NCBI GenBank assembly: GCA_910574455.1
Contig: CAJSYZ010000010.1
Span: 2,012,770 to 2,076,769 of the forward strand
From: Trichaptum fuscoviolaceum
Taxonomy: Eukaryota > Basidiomycota > Agaricomycetes > Hymenochaetales > Trichaptaceae
Length of the DNA stretch: 64,000 bases
Direction: 5' to 3'
Positions 12,590 through 23,630 of this stretch are shown here, one piece after another. The position numbers were made by a program, and so were the translations under genes. Every line of letters begins with the position of its first letter. The stretch's first letter is position 1. A model generated the notes under the pieces. The model was not told where the DNA came from. It searched no databases and saw nothing but the letters and a program-made list of their open reading frames with translations.

Positions 12590-13861
12590 TTTCAGAGTCT
12601 TGTCAAAGAGCAACTTGAATAGTGAAAGTGGGGCTCGAGCTTTCAGCTCAGTGAGTACTTATACGGCAACAGGGGGATCACTAGCACACGCCGCTGTGGC
12701 CCCGTCGGTACTACTATGTAGTAACTTGAGTTGAAACCATACCCGCAGGCTGCCCAGTGGTCGCCAGCACTGGTGGCAGCAGTGCCACAGTGGCACAGGA
12801 CCCCAGCAACTTGAACTTGAACAAGTTCAAGTTGAAGCCCTAGTACTAGTACTGCCAGTGCCAGCCTTAGCCTGAGTACTATATACTCAGGCTACTGCTC
12901 GGGCCGTGACACCGGCGCAGATGATCATGCCGGGCCTTCAAGTTCAAGTTGTCCGGATAATTGTTCTTTGAAAAGTTTGAGCTCAGGCTCTAGGCTTACT
13001 ACTAGTAGTAGTAGTAGTACACTGGCATTCCAGATAGTATTTGAAGGAATCAAAATTTGAAAAATGTGAAGTAAATTTCCAGCTAAATCACCCCAAAAAG
13101 TGCGGAGGCCTGTTCAAGTTGCAAGTTTGGCTAACAATGCCCTATACTAGTAGTAGTATTCAAGTTGTTGCTGAATTCTTCTCTGAAAGACCGGGCGCCG
13201 ATCCTGAACTTCGATTCTTTTTTCCGACCTAAGGCTTGTACCACTGCCAGTGGCAACTTCAAGTTCAACTTGAAGTTGACTCGGAGGCGGCAGACCCCGG
13301 CAGTGGCCCGGCACAACTTAAAGGCCTGCCAAAGCTTTTATCGGATTTGGATAGTAACCATCCCCGGATCATGATGCAACCAACTTGAAGGCATGGCCCG
13401 GGTACGGAGTCCGGATGAAAGGACTGCCAAAGGCCTGCCCGGCAGTCCGACTAAAATTGCGCTAAAAGTTCCCAGTCCCGCTCTTTTCCGAATTCTAGTA
13501 CTACTAGTAGTAAGAGAATCCACAGTTCAAGTTGAAGTGTTTTGTCCGGATAAAACCCATCCATTCAAGAGTTTCCGGCAGGCCTAGCCTGAGTATGATA
13601 CTACTAGTAGTAGTAGTACTATTCGGACTCCTCGGGGTCCTAGCGCCACTCGGAACTTGAGGCTCCGACTTACTAATACTATCTGAGACAGCATCATGAT
13701 CAGTGATAAGCTGAGTTCAAATTGTAACAAGTACTACATAGTAGTACATACTACTACGCCAAACTTGAAGGCTGCGACCCTGACCCTGTGCCCATCGCCG
13801 TGTCACTCAGGCTCACTCACTGGCAGGCTGGCAGACTCCGAGTCTAACTGCACAATAAACA
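12590..13861. other. intergenic region between G and A, dense in short palindromic words
   Basis: No convincing gene. Recurring words occur in both orientations: CAACTTGAA/TTCAAGTTG (cluster 12807-12837), TGCCAGTG/CACTGGCA, AGCCTGAG/CTCAGGCT (12865-12895), TACTACTAGTAGTAGTAG (13000-13018, 13140-13160, 13600-13620) and ACTCGGAG. It would contain the divergent promoters of genes G and A. Confidence 0.55.
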
Positions 13862-16800
13862 ATGACAACTAGTCCTGCGGTAGACTTGCATGATGACAAG
13901 ACTCAGCCTCAGGCTAAGGCTAGCACAATCAAAGAAGCATTGCAGGCCTTCGGTGTGTAGTACTATACGGTTTAATAGTAATTCATCACTCACAGGCATG
14001 GTCATCACTGGCATCTTGAATGTTATTAAATAGGGCTCAAGCATCAATCAGTACTACTAAATGGACTGTCACCTGCCATAGAGATTGCAACGGAGTCCGA
14101 AATAACCAGTCCGTATGGTATGTAGTATACTGCTTGATCGTTACAACCAGCAAAATACTCATGATCATTATGGTCAAATAGGGCGGATATTACTGCAAGA
14201 CAGTACTCCTGAAAGGGTGTCGCTTCGCCTTCCAAAGGAACACACCAAAGTTGTGCGAGCAGATGATATAGTATTAGAGTCACCAACGGATTCTGGAGGC
14301 AAAGCATTGTTGGACTCCACCAACACTTCACAGTCTTATTCCTCTGAAGTAGCAGATGAACTCGTGACGAAAGCAAAGTCATCATGGGAAAACTACCGTA
14401 GTCCGAAGTGTTCCGCTTGCACAAGAAATTTTGCGCCAAATGTCGGAACTGCGTGTTGAAGCAGAACCGCTTGCGGGAATCGCGTTACGCCATCTGGAGG
14501 AAGACGTAGGGGACGCTACTTGGGAGGCGCGCGTGGGCCCGGGGAAAACTAATACCGTTTATGATCTGGGCCAAAAGATCAGGGCTGAAATGGCTGTCGA
14601 CGCTCCTCAAGAGCATTTTTGGTCCTTGGAGTCGAAGCGCGGGGATGAGGCAGAGGCGGGAAGGTTAAAGTGGCAATCGCTGCAGAGAGATGTTGAAAAC
14701 CTGATACGAGAACTCGACGAATGTCTGAAGTACAGCGTTTCCAAGTCGCGCATCGCCATCAAAGAGCTAAAAAAGGGCTTGACGGCAGACCTTCCAAACG
14801 ACCTCACCTCCGTGATCAAAAGTCTCAATGAAATCGCGAATGAGCTTCAGGAAGAGCAGCCGAACAGTACTCTCTACGTGAAGCTCAAATCGCTCAAGAG
14901 GACTCTCCAAATCATTGACTTGAAAACGGAGATGGCCGACGGCGAGAATCATCGCTCTACCATACAAGTGCAGCACATGTATGGTTTGGTAGTATCAGCG
15001 TTTGCTGAAGTAAGTTTGATGTTCAAGTTACTGCTCTGCGTCTTCATTCGTTTACATGATTCACATGGCACTGGCAGTTGGAGCATGCGGCCGCCGCCAC
15101 CGCCATCCGCTCTCTGTGCGAGAATGCCAGAGATGACTTGTTCAAGGCGTTCCGGTACGCATATCCGGAACTAGATTCGTTCAAGATTGAGCCGGCCAGT
15201 AAAAAACCTGTCGCCGATACGGGTGTGAAACCATCCGCATTGTACAGAAAGGTTTCGACCTTGCACAAGTCCTTCATCTACCCACCGACTGAGACTAAGC
15301 CCGCCACTCAGCCTGAGGCCGGCACCGTCACGACTCAGCCTGAGGCCGGCTCACCCAACACGAACAAGTCAGCGAAGAAGAAGAAGGGGAAGAACCCGAA
15401 GAATAAACCCCCGAACACAGAACTTCGCGAAGCTGAGGCTACTGAGCCCAACACTCAGCCTAGTGGCGTTAAACGTAACGAGGACCCGACCATGTCGAAT
15501 AAAGGTCCTACTAGTGAGCTTACACAATACGCTCAGTCTGACAACCCCCCCGACTCGGACACGAAGCTTCCGAGTCCGCGATTCCATTACCAGAATTTGG
15601 TTGCAAAGAGTGAAGACTTGGAGACGCTGAAAGGAAATCTCCGTACCGAGTACGACGAAAACGCAGAGGAAGTGCCAGAGCTTGGGCAACCTGCAAACTA
15701 TGATCTCTTGGACGTGATGGGCATCAACACTATGTTCAAATCCTTCCTTCCGCGCTTTCACGGCGCACTCGAATTTAACTTCGCCCTCTTCCTGCTCTTA
15801 AAAGAGCAGGTCATCAAAATGGAGGAGAAGATACAAAACATCCTTGATACTGAGGATCAGCAATCTTTATGCGATATCTTCGATAACCCTAAGAACGAAA
15901 AATATAAGGAGATTCTATCTTGTGGCGTAATGCCAACGACGAAAGATGACAATTCAGAAGAAAGGAATAAATTCTTAAAGCGTGTTCGAGTTAGCACCGA
16001 AGTAGATGGGTTTTCGGGGAAATCAGACTCTGCCTTCACTCTATCACTTGAAGACGAGGATTACGGCTTCAATGCGATGGCCTCGCTGGACTTTATAGGT
16101 TCGGAGGAATTGCCAACACGTATGTATATCAACCAAGAAAGGCAGGCCAAGAAGGCAAGGGACAACTTGAAGGAGGCCGAGCCTGAGGAGGCCGAGGATG
16201 CGCATAAGGAAGCCGCAGAAGTCTTGAAGAAGCAGGACTTCAAGTCCCTCCCCATCGCACTCAAGCTACACAACTTCATTGGCGACTTGGTGACCTTTTG
16301 CGTTGAAAAGTTCGAACGTCTGTCCGAAACGAAAGAGGTGACTATCGCTGGTCGTGTTGTCAACGTGGAGTATCTGAAAGAGCTGCAAATATGTGATCTT
16401 CCGTTAGGCTTGCATTCTCGACCCGGCTTCAAGAGAACGTCGAAGATTGCGAAACTTCTGGTCCACCTCAGACATCGGCGCAACATTCATCGTGAGCGAG
16501 CATCGTGTCTCCTTCGCGCAATACAGATTATTCTTTGCGACATACCCGGCGAAGTCGTCAAAGACGGTGAACCATTCCGCAATTTACTGAACCGATACCA
16601 ACATGGACGAGTTCGTCCCTTCGCTGCGCAAACGGTTTTAGCTCTTGTTTTACGTGCAGAGGCGAACTTAAATTATCCCATGGGTACGGACCGAATGAGG
16701 CATCTTGTGGCTCTGGCTCTGATACAGGCACCTGCCAAACTTTATGGCCGAGAGTTGGAAGATGTCCAGGAAACCCCGTCTTGGATTAAAGATTATATGC

Positions 16801-17285
16801 TCTCCGAAGAGGGGCCCTACTCCATGGTCAAGAAAGGACCTCAAGAAACCCTTGACATTAATGCTCTTCTTACCCTTCTGCACGTAGTCTGGGGTGTGCC
16901 ATTTACGCTCAAGGATCAAGAACCGGACAAAGTTGTAGATCGGCAAGTTGAATTGTCAAAGTCAGTTAAGGGCAAGGAGCGAGAACCGGGCAATGTCAAT
17001 GTCAAGTTTCTGTCTGATCTTACGAGTGCAATTGCAGATGCGAGTGCAGATGCGAGTGCAGATGCGAGTGCAGATGCAAGTGCAGATGCAAGTGCAGATG
17101 CGAGTGCAGATGCGAGTGGAAGCGATGGAAACGGAAGCGACTCCGAGTCAGCGGCTCTACTACCTAAGCACCATCACTTGCTTCGACGAATAGCAACATC
17201 AGTATCACAGCTCATGGATAGCATCTGGGAGAGTTATGTAAATTCTATGGAAAAGGTAGACATTTATACTTGGGATTTCCACTGA
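13862..17285 (+). CDS. gene A: 1041-aa hypothetical protein
   Basis: Not recognised. Five exons (13862-13952, 14052-14117, 14182-14397, 14465-15009, 15078-17285) connect in frame through GT-AG introns to give 1041 aa. The frame changes near 14400 and 15010 are fully explained by introns. Features in order: a short N-terminus; a charged helical segment; a TQPEAG duplication followed by a KKKKGKNPKNK basic run (possible nuclear signal); a helical middle containing FLPRFHGALEFNFALFLLL; and near the C-terminus seven ADAS repeats. No enzyme motif was seen. It starts in a motif-rich spacer shared with gene G. Its stop is 38 nt upstream of the 2.47 kb repeat R1, which supplies the 3' flank with AATAAA. 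Confidence 0.7.
17034..17117 (+). repeat. in-frame 12-bp tandem repeat (ADAS x7)
   Basis: Seven copies of GCAGATGCGAGT, two with A for G in the third codon, encode Ala-Asp-Ala-Ser repeats inside gene A. The length should vary between strains. Confidence 0.9.
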
Positions 17286-17323
17286 GCTTGCCTCGGATGT
17301 AGTAGTAGTACTGGGAGGACTCG

Positions 17324-19793
17324 GTACTCAAACTATTTCTAACTGTTTTCTTTTCGTAGTATTACCTCATACCAGTGCATACCACTAGTATTCAAGTTGT
17401 GTCTTTGTATGTTTGTCTCCTGTTCTGTGTTCGTCGACCTTATACTTGTGTTTTCTGTGCATCGGTATTCAAGTTGTTGTATGACTGTATGTAAATAAAA
17501 AACGATATGAATTGTTTACTAACTATTCCGAGTCGGACTTGGACTCACTGGCACCAGTGATGCTCTAATTACTGCCCGATAAATTCACGACTGGCTCGAA
17601 TCCGGGTCTACCAACCTGAAGACCGAACATCGTTACGGGTCACTGTTCGGCAACTTGAACTTTTGAGCTGAACTTCAAGTTGAAGTCCCACGACTCGGTC
17701 TCAGGCTCTGACTCGGAAGTTCTTCCGACTCGGAGGTCAGCTTGAAGTCGGAAACTACTAGTACTAGTAAACTAAGCCTGAGGGGCGAAGGTCGGTCCGG
17801 CTACTACTACAACTGCTCTGCTCGACAACTATTAGGTATAATAATTTTAATGGAATGACCGGTTGTTATTCTCGGGACGTTCTAGGTCAGAGGGAACTGG
17901 ACGGCTTGACTTATGCTATTGCCTTCTGGCAGACGACGGAGGAGCTGGAACAAATGGGCTTTGCGACCAACCTTGATTCAAAGACAGACACGCAACTTGG
18001 TAGTATTGTTTTCCCGACTCCGAGTCAGCAAGAGCCCGACGTGGACATCGCCGCTCGCCTTTTCCCAGACTGAGCCCCTTCCTCAACTCCCCCACCATGC
18101 GCACAAACTCTCTCATCTCATCCTCTTGCACTACCTTGAGGCTTGTCATTTTCTTCAACCTTGGCGCTGTCTCCTTCACATACGACATCTTCCATGCGCT
18201 GCTCTCCTGCACTTTGTACTAAATTATGTCGTAACAGATCTGGGCGGAATGGGAGACAGAGGTCTGCACGAGCATGGCACAGGAGTTCAAGGCTGGTGAG
18301 TTTATTCTCCTTCTCAATCCTTTTACTTCACGTTATTTACATACCATTTGATACAGAATCCTAGCTCACACCGTTTACAGCGCACGCAAGATGGTGCAAT
18401 TCTGGAACACCGCCAGACAGCACCACCACCATTGCCATCGCACTCCTGCTACTAGTAGTACCCAGCATCGACATGATGACTTCCCACGTGGGGTCTGACA
18501 CTGGCATCACAGGCCCTCCGTCGTCCGCTACCACCACTGACAGCCATGGTCAGGTTGGAAACTAGAGACTTCCGGAGACACTTTCATTGTTGTGGGGACT
18601 GGTAAGTAGCCCTAGTAGTTATCCGCTATTGCAACAATAGCTCATGACCCGATGAACACAACTACATGACTGGCTGATGCTATGGTTGTTGAAGCGCTTA
18701 GAATGCCAGCACGCTTACGAGTTCGAGACGACAGCGCGCACCATCTTGCCGGGCAAGTCTTCTTTCAGAGACAAGTCATTCGGAGATGAGGAGCTCAAAG
18801 GCTTCCAGTTTGCCTCACCAGACGACCATCAAATTCATATCTATTTCGCTGTTCCATGGCTCATGGCGGGGATTTAAGAGATGCTCCTTGCCGACACAAG
18901 GGACTTCTTGCAATCAGAGAAGGTATGTACATAAAGTGCCACACATCGACTGAAAGTTTAACCTCTCTTTCTGAATCAGTGGTGCGCTGACCGTGGTAAC
19001 CACTCTCGTCGCGACAATTTCCTCTATCGTGTCCCTGGCTTGGGCAGATCATCGTTGATCCATGCCCTTGCTGGCGCGCTCATGCTCGACATTCTCGCCA
19101 TCTCACGTTCCGCTTTTTGGATGAACGATGTGACGTTGTCGTCGCTTATGGGCCGTGTGCCTGCCCCGTGAATTGTCCTTCTCGAGGACCTTGACGCTGC
19201 ATTCACTCGCTCAACTTCGCGCGACGGGTCCTCAACCTGTGTTCCTGGTGGTAAGAAGAAGAGCTCTTTGTTGTCCGACAACAAGGATAAGATGACGATG
19301 ATGACGACAATGAAGAAATTGGCAAGAAGAAGAAAAGCAAGAAATATGACACTCTATCCGACGTGAACACGCTCTCTCTTTCTGGCCTTCTTAATGCACT
19401 TGATGGTGTCGCCGCTGCTGTTGGCCGCTTCCTCTTCTCGTCGCAGCGACGAACCATCTTGAGCGTTTCGACCCCGCGCTCTCGCGCCCCGGTGGCATGG
19501 ATGTTTGGATCGAGTTCAAAAGCGCAAGCCCTAGGCAGGCTCAAGCGCTCTTCTGCGACTTCTTCCTGTACGCGGACGTCAAGAAGCCCGAGATCACCAA
19601 ACGCGAAGGCGAGCTCGATGGGATCAGCCTCCTCACCACACCCCATCCTCTGGATCGATTTCGGAAATTCCGGTGTCGGTATTTGCGTCCGATGCCTCGA
19701 GTACCGCAACCTTGAGCTCGAGCTCATTGATGAGAGGTGCGTCAAACAGTCTACCTGACGTTGGCAAAGCAGCTCACGACGCAAATTGCGAAT
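17324..19793 (+). repeat. 2.47-kb direct repeat R1
   Basis: Matches 23631-26102 over its whole length. By eye I find one substitution (near 19105) and three small indels (near 17524, 18850 and 19285). It starts 38 nt after the stop of gene A and ends at GCAAATTGCGAAT, where it is cut off mid-way through a BCS1-like pseudogene. The ends lack the TG..CA of LTRs, and no coding reverse transcriptase or integrase lies between the copies. It contains the AATAAA-bearing 3' flank used by gene A. Confidence 0.95.
18230..19740 (+). pseudogene. BCS1-like AAA ATPase pseudogene, copy 1
   Basis: Fragments of a fungal BCS1-type AAA protein (mitochondrial inner-membrane chaperone/translocase family) appear in several frames. 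They include YEFETTARTI, a corrupted Walker A region reading LYRVPGLGRSSLIHALAGAL (the family has GPPGTGKSS), IVLLEDLDAAFTRSTSRDGS (Walker B and sensor region), LSLSGLLNALDGVAA, and MDVWIEFKSASPRQAQALF. Stops and frame changes lie between the pieces, and the Gly-Lys of Walker A is lost, so it cannot be a working ATPase. It lies wholly inside R1 and is duplicated in R2. Confidence 0.85.
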
Positions 19794-20682
19794 TCGAATG
19801 CCAGTGCCAGCCTGAGTGTTTTGGTGTCGTGGGAAATTACTAAAAGGCCTAAGTTACAGGATATGTTGATTTTTTACAACAGAATGCACAGTGCATTCAC
19901 CATTCTAACTTTGCAGAAAGCTTCTTTAGATGTCTTACTATACATCATAAAATTATCAAGAGTATCTGATTAGTTGTTCAGAAGATATTACAGAAAGAAT
20001 GTCAGATTCATGAATTAAAAGCAAATTTTGGCTTTATTTGGCATTTTTGAGGTACTCGGCACTTTCAAGAGCCATGCAGGCAATAACCAGTCATGAAACT
20101 CCTATAGTAGGACAAGTAGACATATAGCTATATGCTGCTAAATTTTGAAGCTTTATGGGTTTGAGATGAGAGTTTCCGGCAGCATATAAAGACGAAAATG
20201 ATGCCAAATTTGGTAACCCCGAGAACACAGAAAGTCCTTGTTATCTTCTTACTTTGATTGAGAATATCCTTTCTTTCTATAATATTATACGTAGAACAAA
20301 GATGCAGTTATACACAAATATTTATAGAATATTTGCTGCTATGTGGAAGTAATAAAACTCGAAAAACCAGAAATCAGGGGGGTGACAATCATCTTTAGTA
20401 CTACTAGTAACCGGCTGTACTAGTAGTAAGTAGTACTACTAGTAACCGGCTGTACTAGTAGTAAGTAGTACTACTACTACTAGTAGTAAGTAGTACTACT
20501 ACTACTAGTAGTAGTAGTAGTAAGCACTGCCGGTGCCATGGCACTGCCAGCCTGAGTGCCACTGGTTGAAGACGACGCACTCAGTTTCCCACTGCATTCT
20601 TTCCCATTTCGTCCCAATAGTACTACCTATTCATCTTGAACTCGAAAGCACAACAGCAACGACTTCAACTTGAATCAGCATC
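19794..20682. other. AT-rich spacer upstream of gene B with palindromic tandem repeat
   Basis: No gene. It begins exactly at the end of R1. Between about 20396 and 20525 there is a tandem repeat of a unit built from AGTACTACTAGTAACCGGCT and its partly palindromic continuation, passing into long (TAGTAG)n/(CTACTA)n. The last 150 bp, with CAACTTGAATCAGC, precede the gene B start. Confidence 0.6.
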
Positions 20683-23607
20683 ATGCTGGCATCATCCAAG
20701 CCATCGCGTAGAAATCCGATTCCGCGTGAGTCCTACAGCTTTCTACTACGTTCTCCTATACCAGCAGCAATGATTAATGAGGTGATATCCAGCTTCGCCA
20801 AGGGAAGGCTTTGATTTGATAGAATTGTCTCGGCAGATCACGGGCTTTCGCCCATCCAACGAGGAAAATAGTATTCGATCTGCAAGGCAGAGACTAGAAG
20901 GTGTAATCGATGGCATATGGCCAGGTGAGTCCTACTTTCTCCTTCGCCGGTAGTCCTGCTTTGTTGACTACTTCTACTCGTGGCAGAGAATCAGAGTATG
21001 AGCGGATCAATAGTGCCTCATAGAACCCCTCGGATGCCAACAAACACTCACACTGGCATGTCGACTCGCGAAGTTGACACTGTCCGACCTGGCAGTACTT
21101 CCCCAACTCAGGCGCCTACCGTCGTACAGGCTCACTGTACACTGGCACCAAATCGCGCCACACGAAGGGAAACTATCTCGCCTTTAGAACAGGAGGAATA
21201 TTACTATGGCCTGGAGGGGGCTCCTCGCCTGGTCGGGCGCACCGGCGGCGACTGGGAACGGACTAACATGTGGAAATGCGTAGGGGTTGTGGGTGATCAC
21301 CGCATTACTGAGTTCTGGGATGCAGACTTGTTCCCAAAAATATTGCCGATATTCAAGGCACTATATCTCGAGGGGCACGGAAAGGCGAACCTATTTGAGG
21401 TTAACCGCGTTGGCCTCGAACGCCCTGCCAGTGTGGGCATTAGACACGAGTTGCTCGCTGAAAATGAGTGGCCCGTCGTTGTTATGATCGGAGTTGATAC
21501 GGAGCCCAGTCTCCACCCTAAAGTGGGATGCTGGGCTGCGGAGAGGGTGAAGGACATACTATGGGAGCTCGCAATTTATGATGTCGAGGTCGAGATTAGG
21601 GAACGACATATCAAACTGGCTTCCGGCGATAACACAGATGGCCCTGCTAATATGAAGCGTAACCGTACTCAGGCTGGTGACGATGACGTTCCTGAGGCTG
21701 TCGATGGCAATCACCACCTAAAGCGCCCTAGACCATCTTTCACTCCGTCTGCCCCCGGTCAGAGCATCAACGACCCTCATAGTGACTCTGACGCCGCTCA
21801 CGGTGTTCAAGGCCAAGGCTGGCCTACAGGATTGAAAAATACCTCGTCCACTCCCGCCAGCCGCTCCCGCCTGATCCGAGCAAGCCCTATGGTTCTAGAG
21901 CCACGTATAATGGGCAACTATGAAGATCGCCATACCGCCAACACGTACTTACAGCGCCTTGCTGCGCCTTTCACCACATGTGTTGGGATATGCCTTGGCA
22001 TCACTGAGACCAGGGGCAAAACGCAGTATGACAGCTATTCAACCGGGTCACTGTTTGGGATTAAGATACAAAACGAGGAGCCCATCTTATATGCCCTCGG
22101 TTGTCGACATGGCACCATTCCATTTAATTTACAGTTCCATCTTCATCCTGAGGATTCTGAAAGCAACTTGGAGGATGCCAGCTTGAAGAAAGGCAAGAAA
22201 TGCAATAAGAAGGGCAAGAAGGGCGTCAAAGGGAACAAGAAGGGCAACAAAACATCGAAAGGCGATGGCAAGAACTATAAAATCACGGAAGCCTCTCAGT
22301 ACATCGACTACAAACATGACGAGAACTCGAATTATACGGCCTATGTTTCGCTGTTCACGCCTGAGAAGCTGGCTGACCACTTACGAATGATGGAACGCGA
22401 GTTGGAAAAGCAGAGGAAAGAATTCGATCTTCTCGTGGATAAGAAGATCATAAAAGATCAGGTTGTAAAGAAGGAAGTCCAAAAGGAATGCGATGACGCG
22501 ACAGCTTTCTTCAACAAGGTCAAGAGATGCGAATTGAATTTCCAGTGTATGGAGCAGTTTGGATATGTCGAATTCTCTCCGGGAAGGTTCAATCGGTTTA
22601 ATAAGAAAGATGACGCGAAGAAGCCGAGGACTAGCAAGCACCCCTATGCATCGGACTGGGCGTTGATCAGGATTTGTGACGACCGTTCCCCATCTGACAA
22701 GACTACTCTCTGCGAGCAGCATGGGAAGGGGCAATTTTGGAATTATGCAGACTTGAGAAGGTATGAACCAAAGAGCATGTGTGGTTCAGCTGCTTTCGAC
22801 GACATTCTGGAGTTCATGGGATGGAAGGAAGGCACTCAAGTACATGATGGTCTGGTGCATATCAAAGATTTCACGAAACCGCGCGACATCTACAGCCGTC
22901 TTTATCAAGAAGAAACGGACGAACAAGCGATTAAAGATAAGCAGCTCCATAGAGCACTAGCGAATGATGGCACAAAGGTCGTATCCTCGAAGCTTGAAAC
23001 AAGACGGGTATATAAGTTTGGTTGGACAACTGGCCACACAGTGGGCGTTTATAACAATCTCACTTCCTACTGGGTCGATCTTACACTAGAATTTGATGTC
23101 ACATTCTCCGGTAAAGGCAAACGTCGCAAAGCCTGTGGAATCAAAGAAGGTGTAAAGGGCGTCGAGAGTTGCTGGCAGGCGGTCCTGCAATTTCCACCCG
23201 GCAAGCACTTCGGTGGTCGTAGCCGTATATTTGGAGACCAAGGTGATTCCGGAAGCTTGGTCATCGACCAGGATGCCAACGCACTTGGTACAATCATCTT
23301 TGTTACGACTTCGACGGAATGGCAACACGATGGGTTCACTTACGGAGTCCCTATTTGGCAACAATTGTCGGAGATGCGCACCTCCGGTTACGGTGATATT
23401 CATTTCGGATTCGAATCACAAAAGGATGATGCAGTGATGTCGGAACTTGCGGAATATCATCCACAGATTAAGGTAACTAGGGCTAACAAGGGCTCGAGGA
23501 CATGGGAAGCGTGGTTTAATGAGGAGCACCACAAGGTTGAGCGGGAACGAGCAGCATTGGAACCTTTTAATTCACTTAAACCGCAGACTCGGAGTCAGAC
23601 GAAGTAG
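20683..23607 (+). CDS. gene B: 931-aa protein with trypsin-like peptidase domain
   Basis: Three exons (20683-20725, 20793-20924, 20987-23607) join in frame to 931 aa. The N-terminal 350 residues are unrecognised, with a basic/polar linker. The second half resembles a chymotrypsin-fold serine peptidase. Candidate catalytic His is in YALGCRHGTIPF (H433), Asp in YASDWALIRI (D615), and Ser in the classic GDQGDSGSLV motif (S813), followed by GTIIFVTTS as expected for a substrate-binding strand. A Lys/Gly-rich insertion (KKGKKCNKKGKKG) and a coiled segment separate His and Asp. There is no signal peptide, so an intracellular protease or a regulatory pseudoprotease is likely. The stop is 23 nt before repeat R2. 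The triad is inferred from motif order; the family is not named. Confidence 0.8.
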
Positions 23608-23630
23608 CCTGCCAGTGAGGACTCAGGCTT

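Noticed and set aside
14044..14439. 131-codon minus-strand frame opposite gene A exons
   Set aside because: The plus-strand exon chain through this region is phase-consistent over five exons; the minus frame has no such support.
14368..14470. Frameshift in gene A near 14400
   Set aside because: A 67-nt intron (14398-14464, GTAGTC...GAAGCAG) joins the two frames exactly, so no frameshift is needed.
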